From Colimorpha sp045576855 (GTDB lineage Bacteria; Bacteroidota; Bacteroidia; Bacteroidales; P3), in NCBI GenBank assembly GCA_045576855.1, contig JAZNHG010000059.1, positions 1 to 64,000 of the forward strand: a stretch of DNA of 64,000 bases. Direction: 5' to 3'. Under the pieces are notes generated by a model. The model made no database searches and was not told the DNA's origin. It was given only the letters and a program-made list of their open reading frames with translations. Positions 51,790-61,836 of this stretch are shown here, piece after piece (position 1 is the stretch's first letter; every line of letters begins with the position of its first letter). The translations under genes were made by a program, and so were the position numbers.

Positions 51790-53811
<2,022 letters not shown>

Positions 53812-53829
53812 ATACGTTTGTTATTTTTG

Positions 53830-54522
53830 CTATAGGTTTATTGACACACCAGTACTCAAGGATAATGGAGAATAACGCAGTGCACGGATGTCGCGCGGGA
53901 AACCGACATAGGAGTATCCCAGTTGAATCTGGAACTTCAGACGTTCGTTTCCCACACGGTAGAAAAACTGAGGTTCCAGCAGGGCATGGACATCATTGTC
54001 GATACCCGATTCGATAATCCAGCTGTCTGATGCGGCGCTATACACCGAGCCGTTCCACCTGACATGCGGCCAGAGGGTTCCGCCCTTGAACGAAACACCG
54101 ATTGTGCTTTTCTCAGACAGTTTCCAGCCATAGTTAAACTGGAGGAAATGGCACATATAGGGTCCCCGCGCAGACGCCGGATCGGCGTCGATATATGCGT
54201 CACCATTGCCACGCCCCAGACCAAGGTATGTCTCGAGTACGCTTTTCTCATGCGGGAAGTAGAGACCCACAGCCATGTGGGTGTAGAAAACATCCGGCCC
54301 ATCAAAACTGGCATGCACCTGTGCGGCAAGGTGGTCGGTCAGTCCCGTTGAAATGGTTGCTGCCAAACCGGGCTCCGGGTAGAGATATAGCGACGTGGCA
54401 ACACGTGCATCGCCTTTATGCTCGACCAGCGGCACGTCGGCCAGCTGTGGGTGGTAGACCACGCATCCCGTCATTGAGAACAGGACTAGCGACGCCAAAA
54501 GCAGTTTCGAGATTTTATTCAT
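53830..54522 (-). CDS. Envelope lipoprotein between sdhC and sdhA
   Basis: 230 residues from the ATG at 54522 (MNKISKLLLASLVLFSMTGC, lipobox SMTGC). The rest is rich in beta strands with aromatic-alternating patterns (HMAVGLYFPHEKSVLETYLGLG, FQFNYGWKLSEKSTIGVSFK), ending in a beta-signal-like SLSLSTGVSINL, typical of small outer-membrane barrel proteins. A lipoprotein with a barrel-like body is unusual; it may be a surface lipoprotein. It interrupts the sdhC-sdhA neighbourhood and is unrelated to the complex by sequence. Confidence 0.75.
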   Translation of the reverse strand: MNKISKLLLASLVLFSMTGCVVYHPQLADVPLVEHKGDARVATSLYLYPEPGLAATISTGLTDHLAAQVHASFDGPDVFYTHMAVGLYFPHEKSVLETYLGLGRGNGDAYIDADPASARGPYMCHFLQFNYGWKLSEKSTIGVSFKGGTLWPHVRWNGSVYSAASDSWIIESGIDNDVHALLEPQFFYRVGNERLKFQIQLGYSYVGFPRDIRALRYSPLSLSTGVSINL

Positions 54523-54574
54523 AATTCCATTGTGTTGTTTGATAGGCAAGTGTTGTCTTCTTTTGTCGGCCGGG

Positions 54575-55561
54575 TTACAGTCCCAGGTAGACCAGAATCG
54601 GCACGGCGGCGAACATCAGACAGATGAGCCAGGCATAGGCGATGCCGCATATCTCGATGGCGCGGCTGTACTTGTAGTTGTTCAGACCCAGGGTCTGGAA
54701 AGCCGACGGGAAGGCGTGGCGCATGTGCATGAACAGGGCCACGAAGGTGATGAGGTAGAGCAGCACCATCAGCGGATTGTGGAACAGCTCGCGCACCATA
54801 TAGTAGAAGTCAGGCTCGGGCTTGCTCTCGGGCATCACGCGCCGCAGCGTCTGCCGCTCGTCGTAGGTCAGGTGGCGTATCCACTTCTGGTCCTCGCTGA
54901 CATTGCCTTCGTCATAGGCGCGCTGCACGATGTCCATCACACCCAGCCGCTCGCGCAGCGAGGCAATATACTGCTCGGTCTCGGCGTCGGCGCCGTCCTC
55001 GTCGGCATACATCGCAGCCTGCTGCTCCAGCTCGTCCAGCATCTCTTCGGGCGTCATGCCATACTGCTGGCTCAGCTGCACCATCTGCATCATCTCGGGG
55101 TCCTGCAGCTTGGCGGTCTCCACCATGTATTCACCTTTGACCCAGCCGATTTTGACAAAATAAAACTGGCAGAAGTGCATCACCAGGAAGGCGAAGATGA
55201 CGATGCCGGTCCACATCATGAGCTTCGATGTGCTGTCGGTCTTCGAACGCTGGGGCTCGTGGTAGCGCCGCTTAAAAAAGCGGTTGTCAGCCGAGCTGAC
55301 ACCGGCCAGGCGGTTGGTCACCTGTAGCCACAGGGTCAGCAGCACATGCAGGGCCAGTACGCCCAGCAGGATAATCTCGAACACCTTGACAATCCAATTG
55401 GTGCCCATGAAGTGGCAGAAGGCCGAATACCAGGCGCCGCCGTCGTGGCGCAACACAAACAGGTTGGCGGTGGCGTGGAATAGCAGGAAGATGAGCAGAA
55501 ACGCGCCCACCAAGGCCACCAGAATCTTTTTAGTGATAGAGTGAATTTTAGGCAAATCCAT
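54575..55561 (-). CDS. sdhC: Succinate dehydrogenase/fumarate reductase cytochrome b subunit with large insertion
   Basis: 328 residues from ATG at 55561 (MDLPKIHSITKKILVALVGAF), against about 225-235 in typical Bacteroides proteins. Five membrane helices: near residues 10-30, 55-78, 113-135, 265-285 and 300-325; conserved His in LFHATANLFV, ALHVLLTL, LVMHFCQF, MHMRHAF. Between helices 3 and 4 a hydrophilic stretch of about 105 residues (KLQDPEMMQMVQLSQQYGMTP..., ETEQYIASLRERLG) is predicted helical. Its promoter TATCTTTG lies at 55605-55612. Confidence 0.88.
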   Translation of the reverse strand: MDLPKIHSITKKILVALVGAFLLIFLLFHATANLFVLRHDGGAWYSAFCHFMGTNWIVKVFEIILLGVLALHVLLTLWLQVTNRLAGVSSADNRFFKRRYHEPQRSKTDSTSKLMMWTGIVIFAFLVMHFCQFYFVKIGWVKGEYMVETAKLQDPEMMQMVQLSQQYGMTPEEMLDELEQQAAMYADEDGADAETEQYIASLRERLGVMDIVQRAYDEGNVSEDQKWIRHLTYDERQTLRRVMPESKPEPDFYYMVRELFHNPLMVLLYLITFVALFMHMRHAFPSAFQTLGLNNYKYSRAIEICGIAYAWLICLMFAAVPILVYLGL

Positions 55562-55604
55562 AATATACAATTTGTTAATCGTTATTTTATTATCGTTTCG
55601 GCCA

Positions 55605-55612
55605 ACAAAGAT
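55605..55612 (-). promoter_or_regulatory. -7 element of the sdh operon
   Basis: Minus-strand TATCTTTG about 45 nt before sdhC. Confidence 0.6.
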
Positions 55613-55789
55613 ACGAAAAAAAAACGTATCGCGCCAAAACTTCTGCTCATCAATCCCATATCCAGCCCGCCGACATAAGCCGACCAGCAGCCAAGCGGCA
55701 GGGGTCAACCAGGGGTTTCAATAATATTATCCAGATACCATATCATAGTCAATTACCATTCAACTCTTACAAAACTAGGCGGTTATAAA

Positions 55790-55890
55790 GAGAGGGTATA
55801 GAGTGGGGTAAGAGAGGGGTAAGAGGGGGTACCTTTTTAATACTGGTTTATAGGCTGTTATGGAGGTGGATTTTTTCGCCTCGCAGTAGG
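55790..55890 (-). repeat. Intergenic repeat element, family A, copy 3 (diverged)
   Basis: Minus strand: CTGCGAGGCGAAAAAATCC, CCATAACAGCCT, then 11-nt units TACCCCTCTCT, TACCCCACTCT, TACCCTCTCTT. The left flank aligns with 301-320 (CTGCTGCGAGGCAAAAAAAC). The 55562-56044 gap holds this and promoters only. Confidence 0.6.
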
Positions 55891-56010
55891 ATTCTCCAGA
55901 TTTCGCTCCTGGCACTACGCCCCCGGACACGGCCGTCTTTGGCCAACGAGGTCTGTCACGGCAGCGACATTATTTTTCGAATCGGTAGCGGCCAGTTCAG
56001 GATTTTTGTG

Positions 56011-56018
56011 TACATTTG
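56011..56018 (+). promoter_or_regulatory. -7 element of the symporter gene
   Basis: TACATTTG 27 nt before the ATG at 56045. Confidence 0.45.
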
Positions 56019-56044
56019 CAGTGTACAAACGAAAAGTAAAACTG

Positions 56045-57565
56045 ATGGAACTAACTATACTAGTGTGTTTTGCACTCTACACGGCGCTGTTGTTCCTCGT
56101 CATGTGGCTCACCTCGCGACGCGGAGCACATGGCAACGAGGCGTTTTTCCGTGCCGGACGGCGGTCGCCGTGGCCAGTGGTGGCCTACGGCATGATTGGG
56201 GCCTCGCTCAGCGGGGTGACCTTTATGTCGGTGCCTGGCGGTGTCTATAGCGGCGGCTGGACCTACATGCCGCTCGTGTTCGGCTACGTGCTGGGCTATG
56301 CCGCCATCGCCTTGGTGCTGCTGCCGCTCTACTATAAGCTCAACCTTACCTCCATCTACACCTACCTCGAGCAGCGCTTCGGCGTCCGCAGCGAGAAGAC
56401 CGGCGCCGCCTTCTTCATCCTCAGCCGACTGCTGGGGTCGGCACTCCGCATGTATCTGGTGGTCTTCGTGCTCTACGAGTTTGTCTTCCGCGCCTGGGGC
56501 ATCCCCTTCTGGGTGCCGGCGGTGGTGTTCATAGCCATCATACTGCTCTACACCTTCCAGGGAGGCATCAAGACCGTCGTGTGGACCGACACGCTGCAGA
56601 CCACCTTCCTGCTGTTGGCCGCCGCGGCCACCGTGGCAGCCATACTGCACTCGCTGCACATGGATGTGGGCCAACTGATGCGTGCCTCGGCCGACGAAGG
56701 CTACACCCGCATCTGGGAAACGGCTCCCGCCCACCCCAAATTCTGGGTCAAGCAACTGCTGGCCGGCATGTTCATCACCATCACTATGACCGGCCTCGAC
56801 CAGGATATGATGCAGAAAAACCTCACCTGCAAGAACTTGCGCGACGCGCAGAAGAACGTGATGACCTCCTCGCTGCTCTTCATCGTGGTCAACATACTCT
56901 TCCTGATGCTCGGCTCGGCCCTGCTGCTCTATGCCAGCCGCACCGGCTTCGCCCTGCCGGTGAACGAGGCCGGTGCCGTGGTGCCGGACAAGATATTCCC
57001 CTCCATCGCCTTCTCGCTCAGCGGCTTCACGGCCGTATGCTTCGTGCTCGGCATGGTGGCCGCGGGCTATAGCAGTGCCGACGGCACCCTCACCGCCCTC
57101 ACCACCACCTTCTGCTACGACTTCCTGGGCTTCGATAAAGAGGAAAGTGAAAAGCAGGTCCGGCAAAATTCTCAATCCTCAATTCTCAATTCCCAATTAA
57201 AAATCCGCCGCCTGGTCCACGTGGCTTTCGCGCTGCTCTACCTGCTGGTGATCATCGCCTTCCGCCCCTTCCACCGCCAGTCGCTGATTGACACCGTTTT
57301 CGACGTGGCGGGCTTCACCTACGGCCCCCTGCTGGGCCTCTACGCCTTCGGCCTCTTCACGCGGCGCCGCGCCCGCGACAGCTGGGTGCCCTTCATCGCC
57401 GTCCTCTCGCCGGTGGTCTGCTACGTACTCAAACTCAACTCCTTCAGCTGGTTCGGCTATCACTTCGGCTTCGAGATACTCCTCCTCAACGGCCTCATCA
57501 CCTTCGTTCTGCTCTGGCTCAGCTCCCTGAACACTAAACACCAAACACTGAACACTGAACACTAA
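56045..57565 (+). CDS. Sodium:solute symporter (SSS family)
   Basis: Inner-membrane transporter of 506 residues with about 13 helices (MELTILVCFALYTALLFLVMW, RHVYPLVF-type loops). The SSS signature MIGASLSGVTFMSVPGGVY and the sodium/substrate region GYSSADGTLTALTTTF are present. Substrate not determined. Near residues 375-388 a repeat-derived insert (NSQSSILNSQLKI, 57166-57199) lies in a loop. The last residues (NTKHQTLNTEH) are translated from an AACACTG heptamer array (57531-57598), so the C-terminus is of repeat origin. Confidence 0.88.
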   Translation: MELTILVCFALYTALLFLVMWLTSRRGAHGNEAFFRAGRRSPWPVVAYGMIGASLSGVTFMSVPGGVYSGGWTYMPLVFGYVLGYAAIALVLLPLYYKLNLTSIYTYLEQRFGVRSEKTGAAFFILSRLLGSALRMYLVVFVLYEFVFRAWGIPFWVPAVVFIAIILLYTFQGGIKTVVWTDTLQTTFLLLAAAATVAAILHSLHMDVGQLMRASADEGYTRIWETAPAHPKFWVKQLLAGMFITITMTGLDQDMMQKNLTCKNLRDAQKNVMTSSLLFIVVNILFLMLGSALLLYASRTGFALPVNEAGAVVPDKIFPSIAFSLSGFTAVCFVLGMVAAGYSSADGTLTALTTTFCYDFLGFDKEESEKQVRQNSQSSILNSQLKIRRLVHVAFALLYLLVIIAFRPFHRQSLIDTVFDVAGFTYGPLLGLYAFGLFTRRRARDSWVPFIAVLSPVVCYVLKLNSFSWFGYHFGFEILLLNGLITFVLLWLSSLNTKHQTLNTEH

Positions 57566-57598
57566 ACACTGAACACTGAACACTAAACACTGAACACC
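57531..57598 (+). repeat. AACACTG/AACACTA heptamer array
   Basis: About nine 7-nt units covering the symporter stop and the gap to rnz. Confidence 0.9.
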
Positions 57599-57600
57599 GA

Positions 57601-58449
57601 ATGCACATGTTCGTCACCATACTCGGCTCGGGCGCAGCCCTCCCCATCGGCTCGCGCCGCTGCTCGGCCCAGGTGCTCAATATCGCGGGCTTCAAGCTGC
57701 TCATCGACTGCGCCGAAGCCACCCAAGACCGCATCCGATACAACCGTCTGAAGCTGCAGTCGCTCTCCACCATCCTCATCTCGCACCTGCACGGCGACCA
57801 CTTCTTCGGCCTGCCGGGCCTGCTGAGCACCATGCACCTCTGCGGCCGCACCGAGCCCGTAGCCATCGTGGCCCCCAAAGGTGCACGCCAGGTGATAGAG
57901 ACCACCTTCGAGCTCACCGGCAACCATGTGGGTTTCCCCATCGAATGGAGCGAAATGGACTTCGCCGAGGGCGAGCAACGCGTCTTTGCCAACCATTGCT
58001 GCACCGTCGACGCCTTCCCGCTCGACCACTCGGTGCCCGACTACGGCTTCCGCATCACCGAGGTGCCGCGCAACACCGCCCTACCGCTCAGCTATGCCTA
58101 CTGCTGCGACACCGCCTACGACGAGCGGCTGATAGACCACGTGCGTGGCGTCGACCTGCTATGCCTCGAGTGCACCTTCAGCAACGAATACGAGCGACTG
58201 GCCACCGAACGCAAGCACCTCACCGCCGGACAGGCCGGCCGACTGGCACGTATGTCCGACGTACGCCAGCTGCTGCTCACCCATATCAGCGCCCGTTTCC
58301 GCGAACCCGACCTGCTGCTGCAGCAAGCGCAGGAAGAGTTCCAAAACACCGTGGTAGCCGCCGACAATATGCGCCTCGAACTGAGCCACCACCCCACCCC
58401 ACAGCCCTTGCAAACCATTGATAACGAACCATCGGCGCAGACTGAATAA
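57601..58449 (+). CDS. rnz: Ribonuclease Z
   Basis: tRNA 3'-end maturation endonuclease, 282 residues. The metallo-beta-lactamase core has SHLHGDHFFGLPGLLSTM near residue 60 (zinc ligands H, H, D, H), DTAYDERL (zinc Asp) and TF..HLTAGQAG, ending in LLTHISARFR. tRNA-Ser 58519 lacks need for it because CCA is encoded, but the tRNA-Leu copy without CCA would need it. Start is the ATG at 57601 or the one at 57607. Confidence 0.9.
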   Translation: MHMFVTILGSGAALPIGSRRCSAQVLNIAGFKLLIDCAEATQDRIRYNRLKLQSLSTILISHLHGDHFFGLPGLLSTMHLCGRTEPVAIVAPKGARQVIETTFELTGNHVGFPIEWSEMDFAEGEQRVFANHCCTVDAFPLDHSVPDYGFRITEVPRNTALPLSYAYCCDTAYDERLIDHVRGVDLLCLECTFSNEYERLATERKHLTAGQAGRLARMSDVRQLLLTHISARFREPDLLLQQAQEEFQNTVVAADNMRLELSHHPTPQPLQTIDNEPSAQTE

Positions 58450-58455
58450 AATAAA

Positions 58456-58487
58456 TTTTGCCATATCGCAAAAAGTTAGTACCTTTG
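58456..58487 (+). promoter_or_regulatory. Promoter of tRNA-Ser
   Basis: TTTTG, 19 nt, TACCTTTG; the spacer is almost the same as that of the structured-RNA promoter at 19287. Confidence 0.8.
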
Positions 58488-58518
58488 CACCCGCTTTTGA
58501 ACAAAAAAAGCAACGACT

Positions 58519-58608
58519 GGAGAGATGCCGGAGTGGTCGATCGGGGCGGTCTCGAAAACCGTTGACCAGCTTGCTGGTCCCAGGGTTCGAATCCCTGTCT
58601 CTCCGCCA
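58519..58608 (+). tRNA. tRNA-Ser(CGA)
   Basis: Acceptor GGAGAGA/TCTCTCC with discriminator G and encoded CCA. Anticodon arm GCGGT-CTCGAAA-ACCGT gives anticodon CGA. A long variable arm (TTGACCAGCTTGCTGGTCC) is present as in class II tRNAs, and the T arm has GGTTCGAATCC. Confidence 0.95.
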
Positions 58609-58615
58609 ACAACAT

Positions 58616-58647
58616 GAGGCCATCGTAACGATGGCCTCTTCTTTTTA
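58616..58647 (+). terminator. Terminator of tRNA-Ser
   Basis: GAGGCCATCG / CGATGGCCTC hairpin followed by TTCTTTTTATT. Confidence 0.9.
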
Positions 58648-58681
58648 TTGACAATCCGCCTCAAGATTCGTTTTTATTTCG

Positions 58682-58689
58682 TATCTTTG
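58682..58689 (+). promoter_or_regulatory. -7 element of the 58718 gene
   Basis: TATCTTTG 29 nt before the ATG; the upstream box is unclear. Confidence 0.5.
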
Positions 58690-58717
58690 CAGTGTCATTT
58701 GGTTACATAGACATAAC

Positions 58718-59890
58718 ATGAAGACACTGAGAACATATCTATTGGCCGTGTTTTGCGTGGTGGAAACAATCTCCGCCGTGGCCAACGACGGCACCTACTA
58801 CACCAAAGGCAACCAACTCGTCCCCCTGCAGGAGACGGACATCAGCGTGCGGCGCGAGGTACTGACCATCAGTCTGATGGACAACGGGATGGCCCGCGTG
58901 GATGTACAGTACGAGTTCTGGAACCCCGGCGGCGCCAAGCGCCTCACGATGGGTTTCGAGGCCGACCCGCCGTACAACTACGACTACAAGTTCCACCCCG
59001 ACGGGCGCCACCCCAGCATCAGCCTCTTCACCGTCGAGATGAACGGTCGACAGCTGGAGTACAGCAACGCCGTATGCGTGGCCGACACGCTGCCGCTGAC
59101 AAGAATCAAAGACCTGAAGCGCTACTATATGTGGGACAACAACTGGCTCTACGACACCGCCAACGCCGACCCGAAGTCCGGTTACAGCGACCCAATAGAT
59201 TACGATGCGGGCATCCGTTTCGCCTACGTCTACTACTTCGACGCCGACTTCCAGCCGGGTCTCAACCACGTGCATCACACGTATGTCTACCGCATGTCGA
59301 CCAATGTGGGCAGCCCATTCATTGTCGACTACAAGCTGACGCCCGCCGCCCGCTGGGCCGGGGGCAAGATTGGCGACTTCACGCTCACCATCCGTGCCGA
59401 CAGCACAGCCAAGCACTTCTACGTCTTCGACAGCTCGTTTGCCGGCGCCCCCTTTGCCGTCAGCGAAGGCATGGGCAAGACGCGCCGTGCCACCTGCTAC
59501 GGCGACCCATGCGCCGAGGTGAGCCTCCGCAACGGCGCCATCACCCTCCACGCCACCGACTTCCGCCCCACTGGAGAACTGACCATCCGCGCCGTGGGAG
59601 TCGATGGATGCTACGTTGGCAAGCAATGTATCGCGGGCGGCACCTACGACCGCTCCGTGCGAATCGACTGGGGTCCCTACGATGGTATGCAGTGGGTGCC
59701 CGCCGACGCAGCCTTCCGCCAGCGCGTGACCCGCAACCTGCCCTACGCCAACCGCGGCCACGTGTTCCGCGACAAACGACTGCGCAAATACTTCGAGGGC
59801 CTCTGGTGGTACATGCCTGACCCCGACTACAAGGACGACACCTCCGACTTCACCCCCATCGACTGGGATTACGTGAGGTATAAAGAGTAA
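58718..59890 (+). CDS. DUF4424-like secreted protein
   Basis: 390 residues with signal peptide (TYLLAVFCVVETISAVA). The N-terminal half shows DUF4424-like pattern GNQLVPLQETDISVRREVLTI and VQYEFWNPGG, in which a beta domain is followed by a YARPG-poor C-terminal half with Tyr/Trp-rich segments (FEGLWWYMPDPDYKDD). Function unknown; envelope location is likely. Followed after a AAGGTTT array by the unknown gene at 59995. Confidence 0.65.
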   Translation: MKTLRTYLLAVFCVVETISAVANDGTYYTKGNQLVPLQETDISVRREVLTISLMDNGMARVDVQYEFWNPGGAKRLTMGFEADPPYNYDYKFHPDGRHPSISLFTVEMNGRQLEYSNAVCVADTLPLTRIKDLKRYYMWDNNWLYDTANADPKSGYSDPIDYDAGIRFAYVYYFDADFQPGLNHVHHTYVYRMSTNVGSPFIVDYKLTPAARWAGGKIGDFTLTIRADSTAKHFYVFDSSFAGAPFAVSEGMGKTRRATCYGDPCAEVSLRNGAITLHATDFRPTGELTIRAVGVDGCYVGKQCIAGGTYDRSVRIDWGPYDGMQWVPADAAFRQRVTRNLPYANRGHVFRDKRLRKYFEGLWWYMPDPDYKDDTSDFTPIDWDYVRYKE

Positions 59891-59923
59891 GGTTTAAGGT
59901 TTAAGGTTTAAAGTTTAAAAGAT
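59890..59923 (+). repeat. AAGGTTT heptamer array
   Basis: Four to five units AAGGTTT/AAAGTTT directly after the DUF4424-like gene. Confidence 0.85.
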
Positions 59924-59931
59924 AAATATAT

Positions 59932-59993
59932 ATGGAAGCACCCGTTTTGAATGCCCATAACGAAGAGGAGTACCCGCCCATGCATACGGGAGG
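59932..59993 (+). pseudogene. Remnant of an alaX 5' end
   Basis: Reads MEAPVLNAHNEEEYPPMHT, which parallels the first residues of the intact alaX at 60668 (MEQEPILNEHNKQEYPPMHT). It is separated from alaX by the AT-rich 59995 gene and breaks off at GCATACGG, a sequence repeated at alaX. Confidence 0.7.
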
Positions 59994-59994
59994 A

Positions 59995-60648
59995 ATGAAC
60001 AACACATCCTTGATCATAAAACGCATAGTTCTATGCATCGTTATGGTTTTTATGGCATATTCTGTTGGTGCACAACAAAGGATGTATCCCATTCCCAAAG
60101 CTAATTTACAGGAAAACAAGTTCGACAAGAAACTCCCACTTGGGTTCGGAATAGACACTGCATATAAGTTTGTCTATCAAGTCGAGCCGTCATTTACTAC
60201 AGAGTATTGTATGACATACGATTCCATAAACAAATCCCTTCTGCTCTGTAAGTCAAAAAGCAAGATTGGATATGCCATTTGGAATGGGGAAAGCAAAAAA
60301 GCAAGAAAGAAAAGATTGACATACTATCGGCTTCCTGTTGACGAAGCCTATGTGGATTCATTACAGTCGATGTTTTGTGAAATTATCAGGTCTGCGAGTC
60401 CTGATTCAAGAAGGTCGGGATTTGATGGCACAAGCTATTTGTTTTATCTGCCAATGGACATATATACCGTAGCGGGCGCTTGGGAACCTTATGAGGACTC
60501 AAACTGTGGTCGTGCGGTTTGGCTAATGGAACGATTATGTAAAGCCGTTGAAAAGCAAGATAAAGCTGCCGCCGAACAACTTCGAGAGGAAATCATTGCT
60601 TTAACAGCTGCTTTTAGAAGTTTACCAGCAATGTTTTACGTCAAATGA
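59995..60648 (+). CDS. Secreted protein of unknown function (AT-rich insert)
   Basis: 217 residues from ATG at 59995 (MNNTSLIIKRIVLCIVMVFMAYSVGA, a signal peptide), preceded by GGGAGG; a longer frame starts at 59932 within the alaX remnant. The mature part is mixed alpha/beta with Lys-rich stretch NGESKKARKKRLTYYRLP and a C-terminal helix region (EKQDKAAAEQLREEIIALTAAF). No family recognised. The AT-rich DNA contrasts sharply with flanking genes, and the position between two versions of the alaX start suggests acquisition. Confidence 0.7.
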   Translation: MNNTSLIIKRIVLCIVMVFMAYSVGAQQRMYPIPKANLQENKFDKKLPLGFGIDTAYKFVYQVEPSFTTEYCMTYDSINKSLLLCKSKSKIGYAIWNGESKKARKKRLTYYRLPVDEAYVDSLQSMFCEIIRSASPDSRRSGFDGTSYLFYLPMDIYTVAGAWEPYEDSNCGRAVWLMERLCKAVEKQDKAAAEQLREEIIALTAAFRSLPAMFYVK

Positions 60649-60667
60649 TAATATACTTCGAATTAAT

Positions 60668-61138
60668 ATGGAACAAGAGCCTATTCTTAACGAGCACAAT
60701 AAGCAAGAGTATCCGCCGATGCATACGGCGGAGCACATACTGAACCAGACGATGGTGCGCATGTTCGGCTGCCCGCGGTCGCGCAACGCACACATAGAGC
60801 GCAAGAAGAGCAAGTGCGACTACCAGCTGGCCGCCTGCCCGAGCGAGGAGCAGGTGCAGGAACTGGAGCGCCGCGTGAACGAGGTGATCCAGCGCGGACT
60901 GGAGGTCACATACGAGTTCGTCCGCCGCGACGAGGTGCCGCCCGAGGTGGATTTAGGAAAACTGCCCGACGACGCCAGCGAGACGCTGCGCCTGGTGCGC
61001 ATCGGCGACTACGACCTCTGCGCCTGCGTGGGCACACACGTAAAGAACACGTCGGAAATAGGCCAGTTCCGCATCATCAGCCACGATTACAATGCCGACA
61101 CCGGCACGTGGCGCATGCGTTTCAAACTGACAGAATAA
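60668..61138 (+). CDS. alaX: AlaX-type tRNA-editing protein
   Basis: 156 residues. Zinc ligands of the alanyl-tRNA synthetase second additional domain are present: HTAEHILNQ (HxxxH) and CACVGTHVKNT (CxxxH). This small AlaX form hydrolyses mischarged Ser- or Gly-tRNA-Ala. The start MEQEPILNEH is duplicated upstream at 59932. Convergent with rplY. Confidence 0.85.
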   Translation: MEQEPILNEHNKQEYPPMHTAEHILNQTMVRMFGCPRSRNAHIERKKSKCDYQLAACPSEEQVQELERRVNEVIQRGLEVTYEFVRRDEVPPEVDLGKLPDDASETLRLVRIGDYDLCACVGTHVKNTSEIGQFRIISHDYNADTGTWRMRFKLTE

Positions 61139-61168
61139 AAAAACAGGCGGCTCGTACGAGTCGCCTGC
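61137..61168 (-). terminator. Terminator of rplY (shared hairpin with alaX)
   Basis: Palindrome CAGGCGGCTCG TA CGAGTCGCCTG with seven T residues on the minus strand. Confidence 0.9.
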
Positions 61169-61188
61169 TTTGCAAATAGTCGTAAGTC

Positions 61189-61773
61189 TTACTCGGCAGC
61201 GGCCTCTTCGCCGTCGCCGGCAGTGGCGCTGGCGCGGGTGCTGAGGACGTTGACCACCTCGCTGCTCTTCGGGTTGAGGATGCAGTAGTTGTCGGTGGCG
61301 ATGTCCTGCACGCGGACACGCTGGTTGACGTCGAGGTTGGTGATGTCGATCAACACCTCGCTGGGCATGTGGGCGGGCAGAGCCTTCACATTGAGGCGTT
61401 TCTGCTTGTAGGCCAGTTTGCCGCCCTTCATGACACCCTTGCTGGTGCCAGTAGTGTGGACGGGGATGGACATAACGACGGGCTTGTCGTCGGTCATCTC
61501 ATAGAAGTCGGCGTGATAGACAATCTCGGTCACGGGATGGAACTCGATGTCTTTCAGCATGGTCATGTGGTCGACGCCGTTCAGGGTCACTTTGATGAAG
61601 CAGGGCTCCGGGTTGAACAGCACGCGCTGGAAGGCGGTCTGGTCGACACTGAACATGTACTGCTGATCTTTGCCGTACATGACGCAAGGAACCTTGGCGT
61701 CGCGACGCAGAGCCTTAGCATCCTTTTTCCCTACGTGCTCGCGCAGAGCACCGCTCATTGATACTACTCTCAT
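61189..61773 (-). CDS. rplY: Ribosomal protein L25 (Ctc family)
   Basis: 5S rRNA-binding protein with C-terminal TL5/Ctc domain, 194 residues. LREHVGKKDAKALRRDAKVPCVMYG at the N-terminus and VYHADFYEM and HTTGTSKGVMKGGKL in the second domain match the family. Acidic Ala-rich tail (GDGEEAAAE). Follows prs by 63 nt, a common Bacteroidetes order. Confidence 0.95.
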   Translation of the reverse strand: MRVVSMSGALREHVGKKDAKALRRDAKVPCVMYGKDQQYMFSVDQTAFQRVLFNPEPCFIKVTLNGVDHMTMLKDIEFHPVTEIVYHADFYEMTDDKPVVMSIPVHTTGTSKGVMKGGKLAYKQKRLNVKALPAHMPSEVLIDITNLDVNQRVRVQDIATDNYCILNPKSSEVVNVLSTRASATAGDGEEAAAE

Positions 61774-61836
61774 TGTTGTTTTGTTTTAGGTTGTTAAACT
61801 GTTTTATTTGTTATACGGCAGGGTCTTCTGTCCCTA

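Noticed and set aside
59890..59923. Telomere-type repeat
   Set aside because: The AAGGTTT units resemble telomeric heptamers only by chance; it is one of many heptamer arrays in this window.
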